Below, in pieces: positions 33,110 to 46,140 of a stretch of DNA of 64,000 nucleotides (position 1 is the stretch's first letter; each line of letters begins with the position of its first letter). The notes beneath the pieces are model-generated. The model was not told the DNA's origin. It ran no database searches and saw only the letters and a list, made by a program, of their open reading frames with translations. A program made the translations under genes and the position numbers. The DNA is from Endocalyx cinctus. Lineage: Eukaryota > Ascomycota > Sordariomycetes > Amphisphaeriales > Apiosporaceae. The stretch spans positions 7,137,418 through 7,201,417 of the forward strand of contig BCKC01000001.1 of assembly GCA_001600455.1 (NCBI GenBank), written 5' to 3'.

Positions 33110-35921
33110 GTTCGTTTTTTTAATATATATATCTTATGTTAGGATGGTATGTCTATCCGATAATTAATATTTTATTACAACATGACCCTGCTAGGAACTT
33201 CAACCCATCCCCTTTATATACCTTGACAGACCTCCAACTTATTTCATTTGAATTCCTCCGTCATGAATAATCAACCACCACTCAAGTTATCCCTGTTGCG
33301 CCAACTTAACACCATTAAACCCGTCACCTCCGTGGAAGAAGCCGCCAGCGTGTCACCGGTCCGTAAGCTTCAACTTCTGTAGCAACAATATGAATTCTTC
33401 TTGTCCAGACACAAATAAAAATAGCAAATAATCCTGTTGGGAAATGCATTGCAAGCTGCATATCAAGATATCAACACATCGGCGATGAAACTGGATCGAT
33501 TCTCCGCAGTGACCCTCCGCGACGAAAACCGGGGATAAGAAGCTCGAATTGTCCAGAGTCCGGGGTGATGAGATCAGCTTTGGGTCAGCCAGGATCATTA
33601 CCCAGTAAACTACTTCCAGGCATCCGTCAATCGAGAAAAAAAGGCCTATATCAAATATTTTAAAGTAGCACGTCTCTACACTTCAAGTCAGCGGATCATG
33701 AAATACAGTATATGGGGAATTCGCTGTTAAAGACTGCGGTACGTAGGCTTGACGTGATCGAACGGAGTACGGACCATTCAGTGGTGGAAAAGAGGACACA
33801 CATATATACATAAAAATATCCATACCTTGCTCTAATACACCTACCATTGCAGTTTTAATCATCTTATAATTGCTATTACCATCTATCGGTGATTGACAGT
33901 AAGTAACACTGAAGAAAGACCGTGTCCTAACTTGGATACGCTCAGAGCGATTTTCAATTAAATAGGATGTGAGTTCGCCATCCACCCTCTCCGGGACCCA
34001 GCAGTCCGCCTATAACCACTCTCCTTACATATGGCTTACAGCAAATTGATCTGTAGATCTATTCCGATTCTCGATTTATCATTTATGTTTTCCGGGTTCG
34101 ACTGGAAGACGGGTTATTTGCCGAACGGAACAAGTCAGCCCCGGCTTCGGACCCCATCACGCGCTGGACAGAGGTACACTCAATGTCTTTCTGAGTGCTA
34201 TATCAACTGTGCTCTCACGGCGGGACCGCCGATTGTCTGACCCGGACGTTCGACAAATCAATGCAGGCGTTAAAAACCATTACCGCTACGGATTCTTTCA
34301 ACTATGTCTAACACGCGTCTTACTCGGAAAACGGTGATAATTACCAGATCGGCAAATTCATATTCTGATTAGAATATCCGGTCGGTACGCCTGGCCCTTT
34401 TTACTAGAGGGCGATTTCGTGTGACTGGGTGACCGATGAACTGAATCCGACAAGCGACATTTACTAACCCTGTGTGTGGTACGACTGCCTCATCAACAAC
34501 AGCCTGGAAGAGAATTCGTTGGTTTAGAGGTAGAGGGGAGCGGTGATCGACAAGAGGATGTGAACTGGTTGAAATTATTGCTAGTGCATCGCTGTTCATG
34601 GATAGCGAGCGGCAATAAGAAGTAGACCTTTTATTTCTCTTCTTATACCCCCTTGTGTTATTAGCTAGCTTGGATTACGGCCTGCGAGATCTGAAAAAAA
34701 AAAAAAAAAAATACTACTATAACTGGCGGATTTGCCGTATCAAACGACGTAGTAAAGTTAGCGTACAGAAATATGGCATTCCCTCTAGACAAGGACAAAT
34801 AATGAATACACCATAAGTGCGACGAGTGGGTAAGAAGATAGAGGACGGAAGTCAACACTCTAATGGTTTGGCTCGACTTTAATAAGAGGCGGGAGAAGTT
34901 GGCGATGATCAGATTGCGTGCTGTGGATAGTGATTGATGTAAACTCTGTTGCTACCAATTGATAAGAAAAAGATGGAAGGAGAAAAAGAGCCATTACGAA
35001 ATACTGTATCAAATCCTATTATTCTACCTCTTGAATTGTTGTGTCAATGAAATTCAAAACCGTACAAGAAGCTCGGCATCCAAGCCCCTTGGCGCGGCGT
35101 GTATTTCGTCATGAAAGCTCTTCTCCAAATCTTGTCATTAATCAAAGTGTATGTTACGCCGTCGTCCAAGCAGGGAGTCAAAGAGGATATGGTCGATTTG
35201 AAGACAGTGATTGGTCACATACGTTGCAACCAGCGGGACGTTTCGGGTCCATGAAAACGGACATGTATTTGTTATTCGGGATTTTTTACTCGGCGGTCTT
35301 GGAAAATCTTGGGGGCGGAGCAGCAGGGCGTCAAAGCTGTGCGGGCACGGAGCACTAACTCAAAATATAGCATGCTCAGGCCTTTTCAATCAAATATTTT
35401 CTAGTACACACCAAAGTATACATTTATAATATATTTCACAGCCGTAGAACTTTGAATACTTTGAAAGTATTGTTGTCAACTAACGTAGGTGGAAGATTGT
35501 TATTCTAGTACGAACGGGTGTGGAAATAATAAGAGTAAATGCTCAAGGATTCTTACCACCGACTTGCGGAGCAGTCGGAGACTCGGAGTCAGGTCCTACA
35601 CTATCACAATACATGCAGGTACAACCTTATGGCCCCGGGTGTAATCCTGAATAGATCGAGGGCACGTGCATGGTAATCTTTATGTCCATCCACGGGTATT
35701 TATAGCATGGATCTATGGCCCCTGGGATATATTAGAAAGACGAAGGAATACCACTTAACGCTATTAGGAATCGAACCGAATACCTTTTATCAGTCGGCAA
35801 TCAATACGAACCTAGCTATATATATGCCTTATAGGATCCTGACTAAAAAGGCAAAATTCGGGAAAAGTGATTGATTATGTTGCGTTAATTTTTGGCTACC
35901 TATTATTCCATCATCGAGAAC
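33110..35921. other. Intergenic region (2.8 kb)
   Basis: No gene is supported. Several 60-105 codon open frames overlap on both strands and have no domain. The 35041-35358 stretch has a somewhat coding-like frame but no convincing start, splice structure or family. The right end is the promoter of the GNAT gene. Confidence 0.55.
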
Positions 35922-36748
35922 ATGAAAAACTTCATCAATTCTCTCTTCCGAAGCAGTTCGGCGCGTCCACTGGAAAATGACAAGATGTCATTCGTAGTAT
36001 TACCTGCGCAGATTCCAGACATTGAAGCCGTGTTTGACGTGTACTTCGCGTCTTTCGCTAAGGAGCCTATTCTTGATTTCTTGTTCCCCGGCGGCGTCGA
36101 CCGGAAAGCGCACACGGAGGGAACAGCACAATGGTGGAATCACGATAAGAACGGATACACGATAAAATGCGTCGACGCCGACAGCGGTCAAATCGTTGGC
36201 ATGGCGAGTTGGGAAGTCTTCTGGAGACCGGGAGAAGAGAACGGGTGGACGAAGCCCGAGGGTGCGGGGTGGTTACAAGGCAAAGAAAAAGAGAGGGCGG
36301 AGAGCGTACTGGTGCCCTTGTGGAACATGAGGGAAAAACTATTTGGAAAAAGGCGGCATGTTTGTAAGTGGCGATACTCACGTACTCTTCATTACCGTTT
36401 TTTCAAAAGCTTGGATGACGATCTAACACCGCATAAGACCTTCCTACTATGGCAGTGCATCCCGACTACCAGCGCCGGGGAGTCGGACGTTTACTAATGC
36501 AGTGGGGCATCGACTTGGCGGATAATCTGGGGCTACCGATCTATTTAGAAGCCAGCGAACCTGGCTTCCCAGCTTATCGACGCATGGGTTTTAAGAAGTT
36601 GACGCACGTGAGCGTAATTCATAAGGCTGAGGTCACTGGCACATCGGCCGACGTGGAAGTCCCGCTGATGGTGAAGATGCCGAAGAAGGCGGGCGAGTTG
36701 AGCTTCAAGGATTGGGCGGACAAGGGATATCCGGAAAACTACCGATAA
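35922..36748 (+). CDS. GNAT family N-acetyltransferase
   Basis: Two exons, 35922-36363 and 36438-36748, give 250 residues. The intron has donor GTAAGT and acceptor ATAAG, and joining restores VYLPTMAVHPDYQRRGVG. The acetyl-CoA-binding motif A is HPDYQRRGVGRLLMQWG, with the Q/R-x-x-G-x-G/A signature. Motif B follows, with LPIYLEASEPGFPAYRRMGF. The second in-frame ATG at 35985 begins MSFVVLPAQIPDIEAVFDVY, which looks like the usual family start, so the true protein may be 229 residues. This fungal GNAT group is widespread, and small-molecule or amino-group acetylation is likely. The acceptor substrate is unknown. Confidence 0.9.
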
Positions 36749-39174
36749 TCGAGCCTTGGCGTCTAGTCAGTTTTTGGTATAATGATGACAGAATATGGAA
36801 AATTAACTTATCCCTCAAAAAGGGGGCTGCTTTCATGATAAAATGATATCAGAGAGCAGCCTAAGACTACCACACCACCAGCTTATCTAGACAAGAAAAA
36901 TCATGTCGATAAGACTTGAGAACAAAAAATTTCAAATCCATTCAGCTTTCACACCTCGAGCGACTCAACTTGCGATGATTCAAAGCCGGACAAGCACTAA
37001 GCTTTGACTCCAACTATAAGATGGGTCCCGACCACGTTTCATTGCGAGGAATAACATCAGGCTGGCCGCCTCGTAATACTCTTCAGTGAATCCAATCCAC
37101 ATGACTCTACTAAATCCGGACTCCGTCATCGAAAAGCCAGACATACATCGAAGTCAATAAGCCGCGGCATTTTCTAATTCGAAAGATCTGCAATTTAAAT
37201 ATACTCTCTCTGTTGAACGCACTGCCCACGTGGACTAGTTTTTGAATTCCTTTCCGTCGAACCCTCTTCCGAGGGAAGCTAGGAAGGCAAACATTCGTAC
37301 GGTCAAAAGACATCCATAAAAACCGCACTTTCGTCTCATGCTCAGTCCATTTCTAGTAGAGCAGAGGAAGGCATGCAAACTGTTACGAGAACAGGTCACA
37401 TGGAAGATTGGCGCCCACCGTCATTGTGGGACAAAACCCACAAGAGATGGCTAATGCACCTGGTCAGATCACACACAGGGTGACACATCAGTGGCTGTTG
37501 CCGGGATGCGGTGTTAACAGCTGGAAGGCCGAAAGAATGGGTTGGATATATCAAAGACAACCATTATAATAACAGTCGGGTTTTACGCCAACAACCGTAA
37601 ACGAAAGGACGTGACCTGAGAAATGGGGGAATCGAGAGCAAGCAACAAGGCAAATATACTATCCGCCTGAAGTTTTGGACATTTCTGTATGTAACCAGAT
37701 TGATCATCGTTCAGCGAAATGGACCAACGGCACGAAAATGACGAATTCCCCGCTGCTTCAGTCGTCCGTAGCCAACGTAGAGCTCTCCCCATCATACTCA
37801 GTTGCACAGATGTGGTAAAGACCGACACCATACCCATCCGAAAACAGCAAGTCATCGCCAATGTATCTCCCACCCTGCTCGTCGCTACAGGCATGATCGA
37901 ACACAATCTATTTTGACCAGAGTAACAAATTCCAGTGGACCTGGCTGACGAGTGGCCTCAGCTTCGGGCTCTTACCGCTAGACTCATGGCCAACATCCCT
38001 CGCGCGCATCTCTGCGACTGGAGTATCCCCACTGACACCCTTCCACCACCGGAGAGTCTCATTCGACCTATCCTACTTTTCAGCAGGGAAAGAAGGCACC
38101 CATGAGAACATATCCGGCGGTATAGAAAGCGTACTCGAAGACGGACTATGAAGTGCAAGACTTAAAATAAACCAAATAAAATGCTTAGGGTTAAGTTCCG
38201 ATCGCCATTCCCTGCAGAAACTATCCAAAAGCCAGAGTAAACATAAAAAGAAAACCTTGGCCGCCCTCACGCAACAATCCTCACGCGGCGAAGACACCAC
38301 AGACGACAAGAGATTGTACAATTCCGGGCGAAGTGCGACGTGTTGCGTGGAACAATATGAACAAAGTATCTGAGGGGCCTAAACAAGTAGACATTCCTTT
38401 CGGAAAATGGAGATCGGAGAACTGTGAGGTAGGCGGTTCGTGCGAGATTTGTGAATTTGCTTGGTTCCGTGATTCGTGTGAACCGACAGAACCAAGCGAG
38501 AGAGTATGTTTAAAAAGTAGGAACTAATGAATTGGAAGACGATGTAGCTTATATGTTGACATGGTTTCGATTATTTGACTTCTCTCGGAAAGTCTGGATA
38601 AGAGCCATGACGAGATAAGAGAACTGAAGAGTGATTTTGGATATATAGGAATAAAAGAAATAAAGCAAAAAGAAAAATTGACAGAGACGCGTGTAATAGT
38701 GAATAAAGGTGTAGAACGCGCTATGTCGGACGGCAAAACGCGCTAGCACCTGGTACAGTTGACAGTGTCAGAAGTGTGTAATTACTGGGCATGCTGGCAG
38801 GCTAGCTGGTTAGGTTAGGTTAGTGAAAACCACACCGAGTAAACTGTGCTCCGTAATTATAATAAATTAATCAGTAAAGAACAGTGTAGAATGTTCCGTA
38901 TTTAACGGAACTTTAAGATTGTTAGTGTACTTTTAAGGTCTTGCTCAGCTAAGCATAACACCTAACAAAGTATCCATATTAGGGCCATTCCATACACCTA
39001 CCCGTGGACCTCTTCATGAATATGATTTAATTCTATACCTTGTTATTTCTTTTTGCACGATACTAATCAGGCCGTCATATTTATCATTGCTGTATCGCTA
39101 TTAAAGTAGCGGATCTTATCGTTTCCCCCATTTTATGCATTGCTAGTCATAATTCTAGTTATTTTGCGCTCGCT
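36749..39174. other. Intergenic region (2.4 kb) with coding-like islands
   Basis: No complete gene is supported. A plus-strand frame at about 37615-37820 and another at about 37937-38102 read like protein-coding sequence. The second follows a plausible TTCCAG acceptor. They cannot be joined into a full gene with a start. The rest is AT-rich. A short TTAGG-like run near 38811-38821 is too short to be telomeric. Confidence 0.5.
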
Positions 39175-42100
39175 ATGGATAGTCAAAGTGTGGGGAAGCA
39201 AAATGATGATACATTATTAGACGCTGTTGAGAAAGCAGGGATCAAAGCCTTCGATCCCACCAGTAATCCAGAATCTCGTGCAGAAGGACAGCGAGACTTT
39301 GGTGATTTGATATCTAAGTAAGTTGACATAGACCAGAGCTTGCTATTCACTGTACCTTCTCTTTCTTCTTCTTAACACCTGCGAAGAACAGGCACTCCGG
39401 CTCTCATATCAATCTTGAATAGCTTGATAAAGCCAAACCGCGTTCCATCATGGCTTCGTTCTCATTTAATAGCCGTTCTTACCCTTGTCCCTCAAAGACC
39501 AGATGGCGTGCGGGCGACCATGGAGTTCGTTTTCTCTCTTCATCCCTCGAGTACGGTTAAAGTATCCGAGGCTGCCGCTCCCCAGAAGCAGGGTGCCAAC
39601 ATCACTATGGAGGCCTTGAAGATGGCCTCGAACCTATTATCCTCACCTCCTGCTACTGTGAAGCCAGAGCAATGGTATCCAGGAATCGCACCTCAGCTTC
39701 TTCGACTTTTAGACGGCAAAGACGGGCCCGATCTAGTCAAGGTTGCCGCGTATGTAATAGGATTTGGTATTCTAGGAAGGAAGCAATATGGCGCACCCGG
39801 TAAGACAAATTACTTGTCAAGGCTTCGGCTGGAATTTACCATATACTGAGATTGAAAATTACCAGGAACTCCCGGATGGAAGGCATTTGTTGAGCCAATG
39901 CTAGCGTCAGTCGACCCTCATCTGTCATCTAGCGCTAGTACCAACGACCCTCTGGTTTTCAGCGCCGGGTTAGATGAGGTGATTGATCTGAGAAGAGATA
40001 CTGTAATCGTTCAAGCAGATGATTTATTCATCTCGTTGAGTCGGCTCTCCTCTCTTCTAAATTCTCATCCAAACCCCGGCTTGACGAAACGCCTACTTTC
40101 TCCTATTTTGCTACCTCTATGGGCGCTTTCCTCGTGGCCATCTGCCACCGCTATCGTCTCTTCTCGATACTGTAAACCTGCACATATTCTTCTTGAAATA
40201 TATCTTAGACTTGCTGGATCCGTGGACAAATTTCGGAACATTCTTGACCAACTCATGTTTAATGGCAGGCATGATTCTTCCAAATTCCAATGGTGTTACG
40301 ACCTTGTTGGGGAAGATGGCCTCCAGGTGAAGCGTTCACGAGATGATAATCTTCCGGTTAACCTGGAAGTTAGTCTCGAGGTCTTGCAATCTAAAACAGA
40401 TGCGTTCACAGATCTTCTTGGGAAATTGGGCTCTGATTCCGATATCTCTGCACTTTTTCTCGATTTATTGGATCAAATGCTGGGGTCGTCGAAGGCTAAA
40501 GGGATCGAAATTACCACATCAAATGCTAATGAAAAAGATCCCACTACTCAGATCATCGAGGCGCGAGTCTTGCAAGGTATGATGGAAAAACTACCAGGGA
40601 AATTAATCTCAGATTCGAAGCATATAGTGCAGCTTGTGGACAAGATAATCAATCGAGGCGAGGATACTTCATCCACCAGTAGTGATTCTGTATCTATTGC
40701 ACTGTCGTTACTCAATTTAGTAGTGACGGCTCCAAATTTCCAGAAATCAGATATCGAGAATGATGTGTTAGCTTCGATAGAAGTGTCACTCAGAAAAATT
40801 AGCAAAGCTGAAGAATCTAGCGAAGGAAATTCTCAAACCGCACGGAACCTCTCTTTCCTCCTTCAATACCGGGATGCCATAGAAGACCCCGAGGAAGTTC
40901 GCCCCTCCGCGCCAACACTCCGCCAAGTCGAGGATCGCAAGACTTATCAGTTGGCGCTTTCGTACATCACCCAGGCTGACTCACCTCCTCCCGTGAGGTC
41001 GGAGGGTCTCAACCTTCTCGCAGAACTCATTAAATCGGACAGTGCTATCATAGATATCCCCGCCACGCTTATTCTTTTATCATCTCTCCTAAACGAAGAA
41101 GACGATTACATCAATCTGCGGGTAATGAAGGTTTTTACGCTAATGGCGAGCAAACATCCAAAGTCAACGACGAAGGAGATACTCGAACACTACGTTGATG
41201 CGCTCGAAGAAGAAAAGGTTGACACGCGTCTACGTTTCGGCGAAGCCTTGTTACAGATCATCCAGCGTCTCGGCCAGACTTTCACGGGCGAAACCGCAGC
41301 TCAAGTCGGCGAAGCTTTACTTTCCCTCGCTTCGCGCAGGGGCCACCGTCCGAAAACCGAGGCGCGCCAAGCGCGGGCGGAGCGGCTCGCCCAACGCAAA
41401 CAGGCTCGGGCGCAGGAGGCGTGGTCCGGCTCTCTTCCCGACCTGAGCCAAGATCTCCGCGATGACGAAGACGGGGAGGAAACCGAAGAAGAGAAGGCGC
41501 GCAACGCGATCCTCGCGCAAATAGTTTCCGGGTGGGAGTCGAAACGGGGCGAAGAAGACATCAGGATCCGCACTTCGGCGCTGTCGATATTCTGCGCCGC
41601 CGTCGAGACCAACGTCGCGGGGCTAGGACCCACCCTCGTAGAAGCGGCTCTGGACCTGAGCGTCAGCGTCCTCACCCTCGAGACCCAACGCGAAACTGCC
41701 ATCTTGAGGCGAGCGGCCATCATTTTGATACTGACGTTCATTCACGCGCTGGCTTCCGCGCAAGGAGACGATGAATCACTATCGGTGACGAAGAAGTTGG
41801 GTTTCGGACTTCCAGATGCGACGAGGGAACATATGATCCAGGTCTTAGAATACGTATCCCAGACAGACGACGACGGGCTCACGAGGCAACACGCATCGGA
41901 TGTGGTAGAGAGTTTGAGAAACTGGCGCGATACGAATCTACTTAGGGGGGTGGGTGGGATATCTAGAGTTCCATCGTCTGTGCGCGATCATTTCGGGCTC
42001 GACAGACTGAACCTAAATTTGAACCTCAGCACACCGTCCATTGTGGATACCGCGGACACGAGCCGTCCCAGTGTAGCCCTTAACTTGGAACCCTCGAGGA

Positions 42101-42186
42101 CAACTTTATCGGCCGGGATTGGGGTTAGCGCGTCGTCGCTAAATTCTGCGAATATTGCAAGGCCGAGGATCGAGGAGATCGAGTAG
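39175..42186 (+). CDS. RTP1/TANGO6-like RNA polymerase II nuclear import and assembly factor
   Basis: Three exons, 39175-39317, 39387-39799 and 39866-42186, give 958 residues. The acceptor of intron 1 is GCGAAG at 39386, which keeps the frame, while the nearby ACAG would not. The protein is largely alpha-helical and HEAT-like. Around residues 545-660 it matches the RTP1 C-terminal domain 1 pattern (PPVRSEGLNLLAELIKSDSA, then EEDDYINLRVMKVFTLMASK). Near 790-860 is the short C-terminal domain 2 (AILRRAAIILILTFIHAL). Between them lies a charged Arg/Ala- and Glu-rich linker. In yeast, Rtp1 helps RNA polymerase II subunits assemble and enter the nucleus through nucleoporin contacts. This is a housekeeping gene and a good anchor for orthology. 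Confidence 0.9.
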
Positions 42187-42893
42187 TCGTGTAAGGTAGA
42201 GTTATTTTTCTCCTCTTAAATTAACTAGAATCATTTTCTGTGGTACGTGCTTGTCCGCCGTTGATCGGGGTTCACAATGCAATTTAGGAGAGTATTTAGA
42301 GAGACTCGTCATCCTAAACGTACAATAACGTGATGTAGGAAGGCGGGGCCCTATGGGATTAAAGTAAAGGGAAAAAAATTCTTCATATTATTAGTTAGCC
42401 TAGACTTAGAAGAAGACAACATCCTCAGTCAGAATTCCATCTCGTCTCCCGCTCGCGCGCTCCCTCCATCCCTCTTTCTGATGTAGGTCCTGTGGCGTCT
42501 TGAGATAAGGTGGCCTTTAGATTTGCAGGTTCACTATGGTTATCGCATATTAACTTAATGACTATCTAAGAATATAATAACGTTTATTCATGGACTGATG
42601 TCCACCTAAAGGAGGAAAATACGCTATGTAGTTCGACACTAGGATCCTAGGCTGTGGTTTATTGCAGAAAAGATTTTTAAAGTTGGAATTAGGGGTTGCC
42701 ATGAGAGTTTGTACCTACTCAACCTACTACACTTATCTGACCGCAGCACAAAATTGTAGTATATATCCCACAAAAGCCAGACTCACCTTTCACTTCTTCA
42801 ACCTCAATATATTCCTGACCCCAAGAAATCACGCCTAGCAGTGACTGGTTTCCAAAATCAAGAACGAGTAAGAGAAAAAGAGGATTATTCGGA
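42187..42893. other. Intergenic region between RTP1-like and secreted protein genes
   Basis: Holds the RTP1-like 3' UTR and the promoter and leader of the secreted protein gene. AT-rich, with no gene or repeat seen. Confidence 0.65.
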
Positions 42894-43672
42894 ATGAGAT
42901 TTAACTACATGGCCACGACCTTACTGGCCGTGCTTCCAGTAATACATGCCGCGGATCGCTGCGAACTGGCGACACCTCCTAAATATTCGGTAGAGCCTCG
43001 GGAACATCTGAATCAAGAAGAGAGGATCATGTTACATGCATGTATCGATCGGATAAAGGATGGTGAGTTTTCTCTCTTGACTTTTTTTCTTTTTTAGTAC
43101 AATCCTCCAAATAATATATCCTTCACCCCCCTCTCTCGGGCCCAAATAATAAAAAAGAAAAAGAAAAGTACGCTGACTTATATACGCCCGCCTCTGAAAC
43201 CCAAAAAAAAAAAAAAAAAGGCCAATGGCACGAACGTATGGACTGCGGCAAATTCAAAATCATCCTGAAAGGGAAGAGTTGGAAGAGCGCGGGACGCTGC
43301 TACAAAAATTGCGTTGACTGCGTGCGCCGGGGCATCGAGGAGGGCCAGTTGGGGGTACGCTGTTCGCGCATGGCCGTGATTGCTCATTGCTACATGGGAT
43401 ATCTCTGGTCCGACTGGCCTTACCACCACGCCTTCAAAAAAACCGAAGAGATCGATAGTGTACGGGGAAACGTCACGTTGGTTATAACGAAGCCGAAGAC
43501 GAAGAAACACACAAAGACGCAGACGACGACGATAGCAACGACCGAGATAGATAAGAATGTCATGGAGCTGGGTGATGGATACCAGAAGGATTCCGAGGAG
43601 TTTGACCTCGGTCAAGATACACCGCCGACGATGACTCCAGCGCCACCGACCCCTTCATTTGGAGGCGCTTAA
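42894..43672 (+). CDS. Secreted cysteine-rich protein, 206 aa, candidate effector
   Basis: Two exons, 42894-43062 and 43221-43672, give 206 residues. The intron ends in a run of about 17 A followed by G, an unusual acceptor context, but phase and sequence (KDGQWHERMDC) support it. Residues 1-19 form a signal peptide (MATTLLAVLPVIHAA). The mature part has about nine cysteines between residues 23 and 118, including CYKNCVDCVRRG and CSRMAVIAHC, enough for several disulfides. The C-terminal region is Lys/Thr-rich then Pro-rich, without a GPI signal. I recognise no family. Secretion and cysteine content fit an effector or cell-wall protein, but this is inference. Confidence 0.85.
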
Positions 43673-46140
43673 AATGAGGGACATATATTGGTGTCTTGTA
43701 CGTTGTTTTTGATGATGCATTATTGTGTTTGGAGTATCGAACTCCTCTAAGACACTCCTACCACGTACTGCAACATCATAATCAAGAGAAGAGGGCGTGA
43801 TTTTTCAATCTAGTTATTTATTTATTTCGCCCTAGCTGAAGTTCTTATATTATTATTTATTTTTCTTTCTTTTTTGATCCCGTATCTAATATTTTCATAC
43901 ACAATCGGGACCTATCCACGCTGCCCAATATCTAGTTTGACAGGGGTCATGTTCTTCCCGCTTGGCACGTAATCATGCGTGTATCCACCAGAGCGTCTAC
44001 ATCCAATCCTGGAATTATGTATCGCAGTTGTATTAGTGACTCCTTTCACAGATATATTATCCCTAAGGTACTCTTTCGTAGATGAGGACACACCATGTTT
44101 TCGTCCTCAGGTTGATTCCGACACGTATCTCCGGGTTGTATAAGTCAACCTCGAGAATGTAGACGATGGTGAGAGGCTTCGAACTGTAACGCACTGACCT
44201 ATCACGCGTGTCTAGTGTAGCGAATGATAGAAAGTATGTGTCACCTTCGGAGAGTTGGGCGTTCCAATCTGTATCTCGGAACGATTTTCAGACTTGATAC
44301 TCCGGCAATCGATCGCCCAGCATTACTAGAAGATCGACTATCATCCCCGAGTTTTGAAGCATTGATGGACATGACTTCACGTGAAGCCCGCGACGATCCT
44401 CTAATTCCTTGGTTAAAAAGCAGGAGAAGGAATAGGGTCCGGTACAATTGATGGCACGTACATCAAGTGAGATGCGGTGGTTCATGCTGATTGTGTCGTC
44501 GACGAAGTTTGGAAGGTAACAGTTATGTTATTGAATTTCGAAACAAGAGTCAGGAAATTTCACAGTAGGAAATTCATCTGGAGCGCGTCCTAACAGTTTA
44601 GTGATGATGTAGATTCCGATGAGAAATATCGGCTGTACATGCACCAGAGCGGTGTGGAAATTGACCAAAGTGGTGAGGAAAACGACGAGATGTATCACGA
44701 CAGAGCCAACATTAGACATAGACATAATGTGCTCCTCTAGATTCGACGGTAATATGATGTTCTTTTTAGAATATGCTTAGAAAATATTGAACAAGGGTGG
44801 AAGGATGGGATAAAGTAGCGGTTGTTAATATGGATCGGACTTAAAGTAAAGTACCGACGGGAGGTAAATACCATCAATTGAATAGGTTATGACCTCACTT
44901 TCTCGCTAAAATAAGTAAACAGCCCTTTACGTAGAGCTTGAGGTCGGATATTTCTCTTCAAATTTACATGATGAAACATTGAGAACAAGAATAATGGTAT
45001 TCGATGAGGGGTCGTATTGTTTGTACTTAATAAATACAACGTACCAGACACATCCAATCTTCCAATGGTACTAAGTAGGCTGCCGAAGGTGGAGTTTAAC
45101 TAACGAAGTAGGCAGGTCGGTAGTGCTTGAGGAGCCTCTTGTTAGCAAAAGCTATGACGACATTAGAATTACTTAGCGTATTTATTTAGGTACTCAGTAC
45201 TCTGTAGTAGTGGACTTTAAACTGTAGGTTAGGGGTTTGTTTGTACCGCGTGAAAAACGGTAACTAAGTATTTAAACACTCACTCTGTACGGATGGAACC
45301 AGGTGTTTTGGCAGCACGAGGAATTGTATTACTTCAACAGCTAAATAACCAATTATTATCAATACCTTATTCTCTATTTATTATTATTATTATTATGTGT
45401 TGGGTAAGTAGGTATTCTTATATCCTTATTTGGAGGGGTTCCATTTCATAGTGTTTGTTATCGGTAAGCGTTATCGCCTATCGAGTATTATATACCTAGG
45501 TGGGCTAATTAGCGCATCACCTCATTCCAAGCATACAGTATAATATATACCTAAACTGCTAAATTAATAGGTATTTAGTAAGAACATCATTACTCGTTTA
45601 GTGACTCTCAAAGCTCTTTCAGCTTCACACAAGCTGTTAAGAATACTTGTTAAGAATACTTGAATTCAACCGCCGAGAAAACAAATAATCTTCGCCTACA
45701 AATATAGAAGACATAGGAGACGTAATAGAGCACCTCTCATAATCATCATCGAATTAGATGCTATTTATCCCTAGAATTTATTTTACGTATATACATACCG
45801 ATGTAATGCATTCTTTTCTATTCTTTTCGTCATTTGCTTCACTAATAGACAAATAGATCAATTGACCAGACAGTTCCTAGTCCCGAAGGTGGAAGTTCCC
45901 CATTCTCTCTGGGCCCAACCACATTATTCTACCTTCAATACCCTCCTCTCCTCGTCGTGCATTCTAAGGCTGCCTTATATCACTTATTTTCCTTTTATAC
46001 CTCTTTTGACGTCTGTCTTAGGATATGTATCTGTTGGCGAATAATTGAATTCATTGCCCACAGTTCCCTTGCACTGCATTGTTCCGCCCTCCGTCATTCG
46101 TATCGGCCGTATCGTCGATAACGCCACCTTCCCAAATCCT
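43673..46140. other. Intergenic region (2.5 kb)
   Basis: No gene is supported. On the minus strand, a 65-codon frame at 44528-44725 begins with a hydrophobic helix (VIHLVVFLTTLVNF), and two further minus-strand frames lie downstream of it, so a decayed membrane-protein gene is possible. The rest is AT-rich, with TTAT repeats near 45378-45396. Confidence 0.5.

Noticed and set aside
35041..35358. 105-codon plus-strand frame
   Set aside because: It starts from GTG, shows no recognisable domain, and an overlapping frame looks equally coding. Not enough to call a gene.
38811..38821. TTAGG-like repeats suggesting telomeric sequence
   Set aside because: Only two short imperfect units, inside ordinary intergenic DNA between normal genes.
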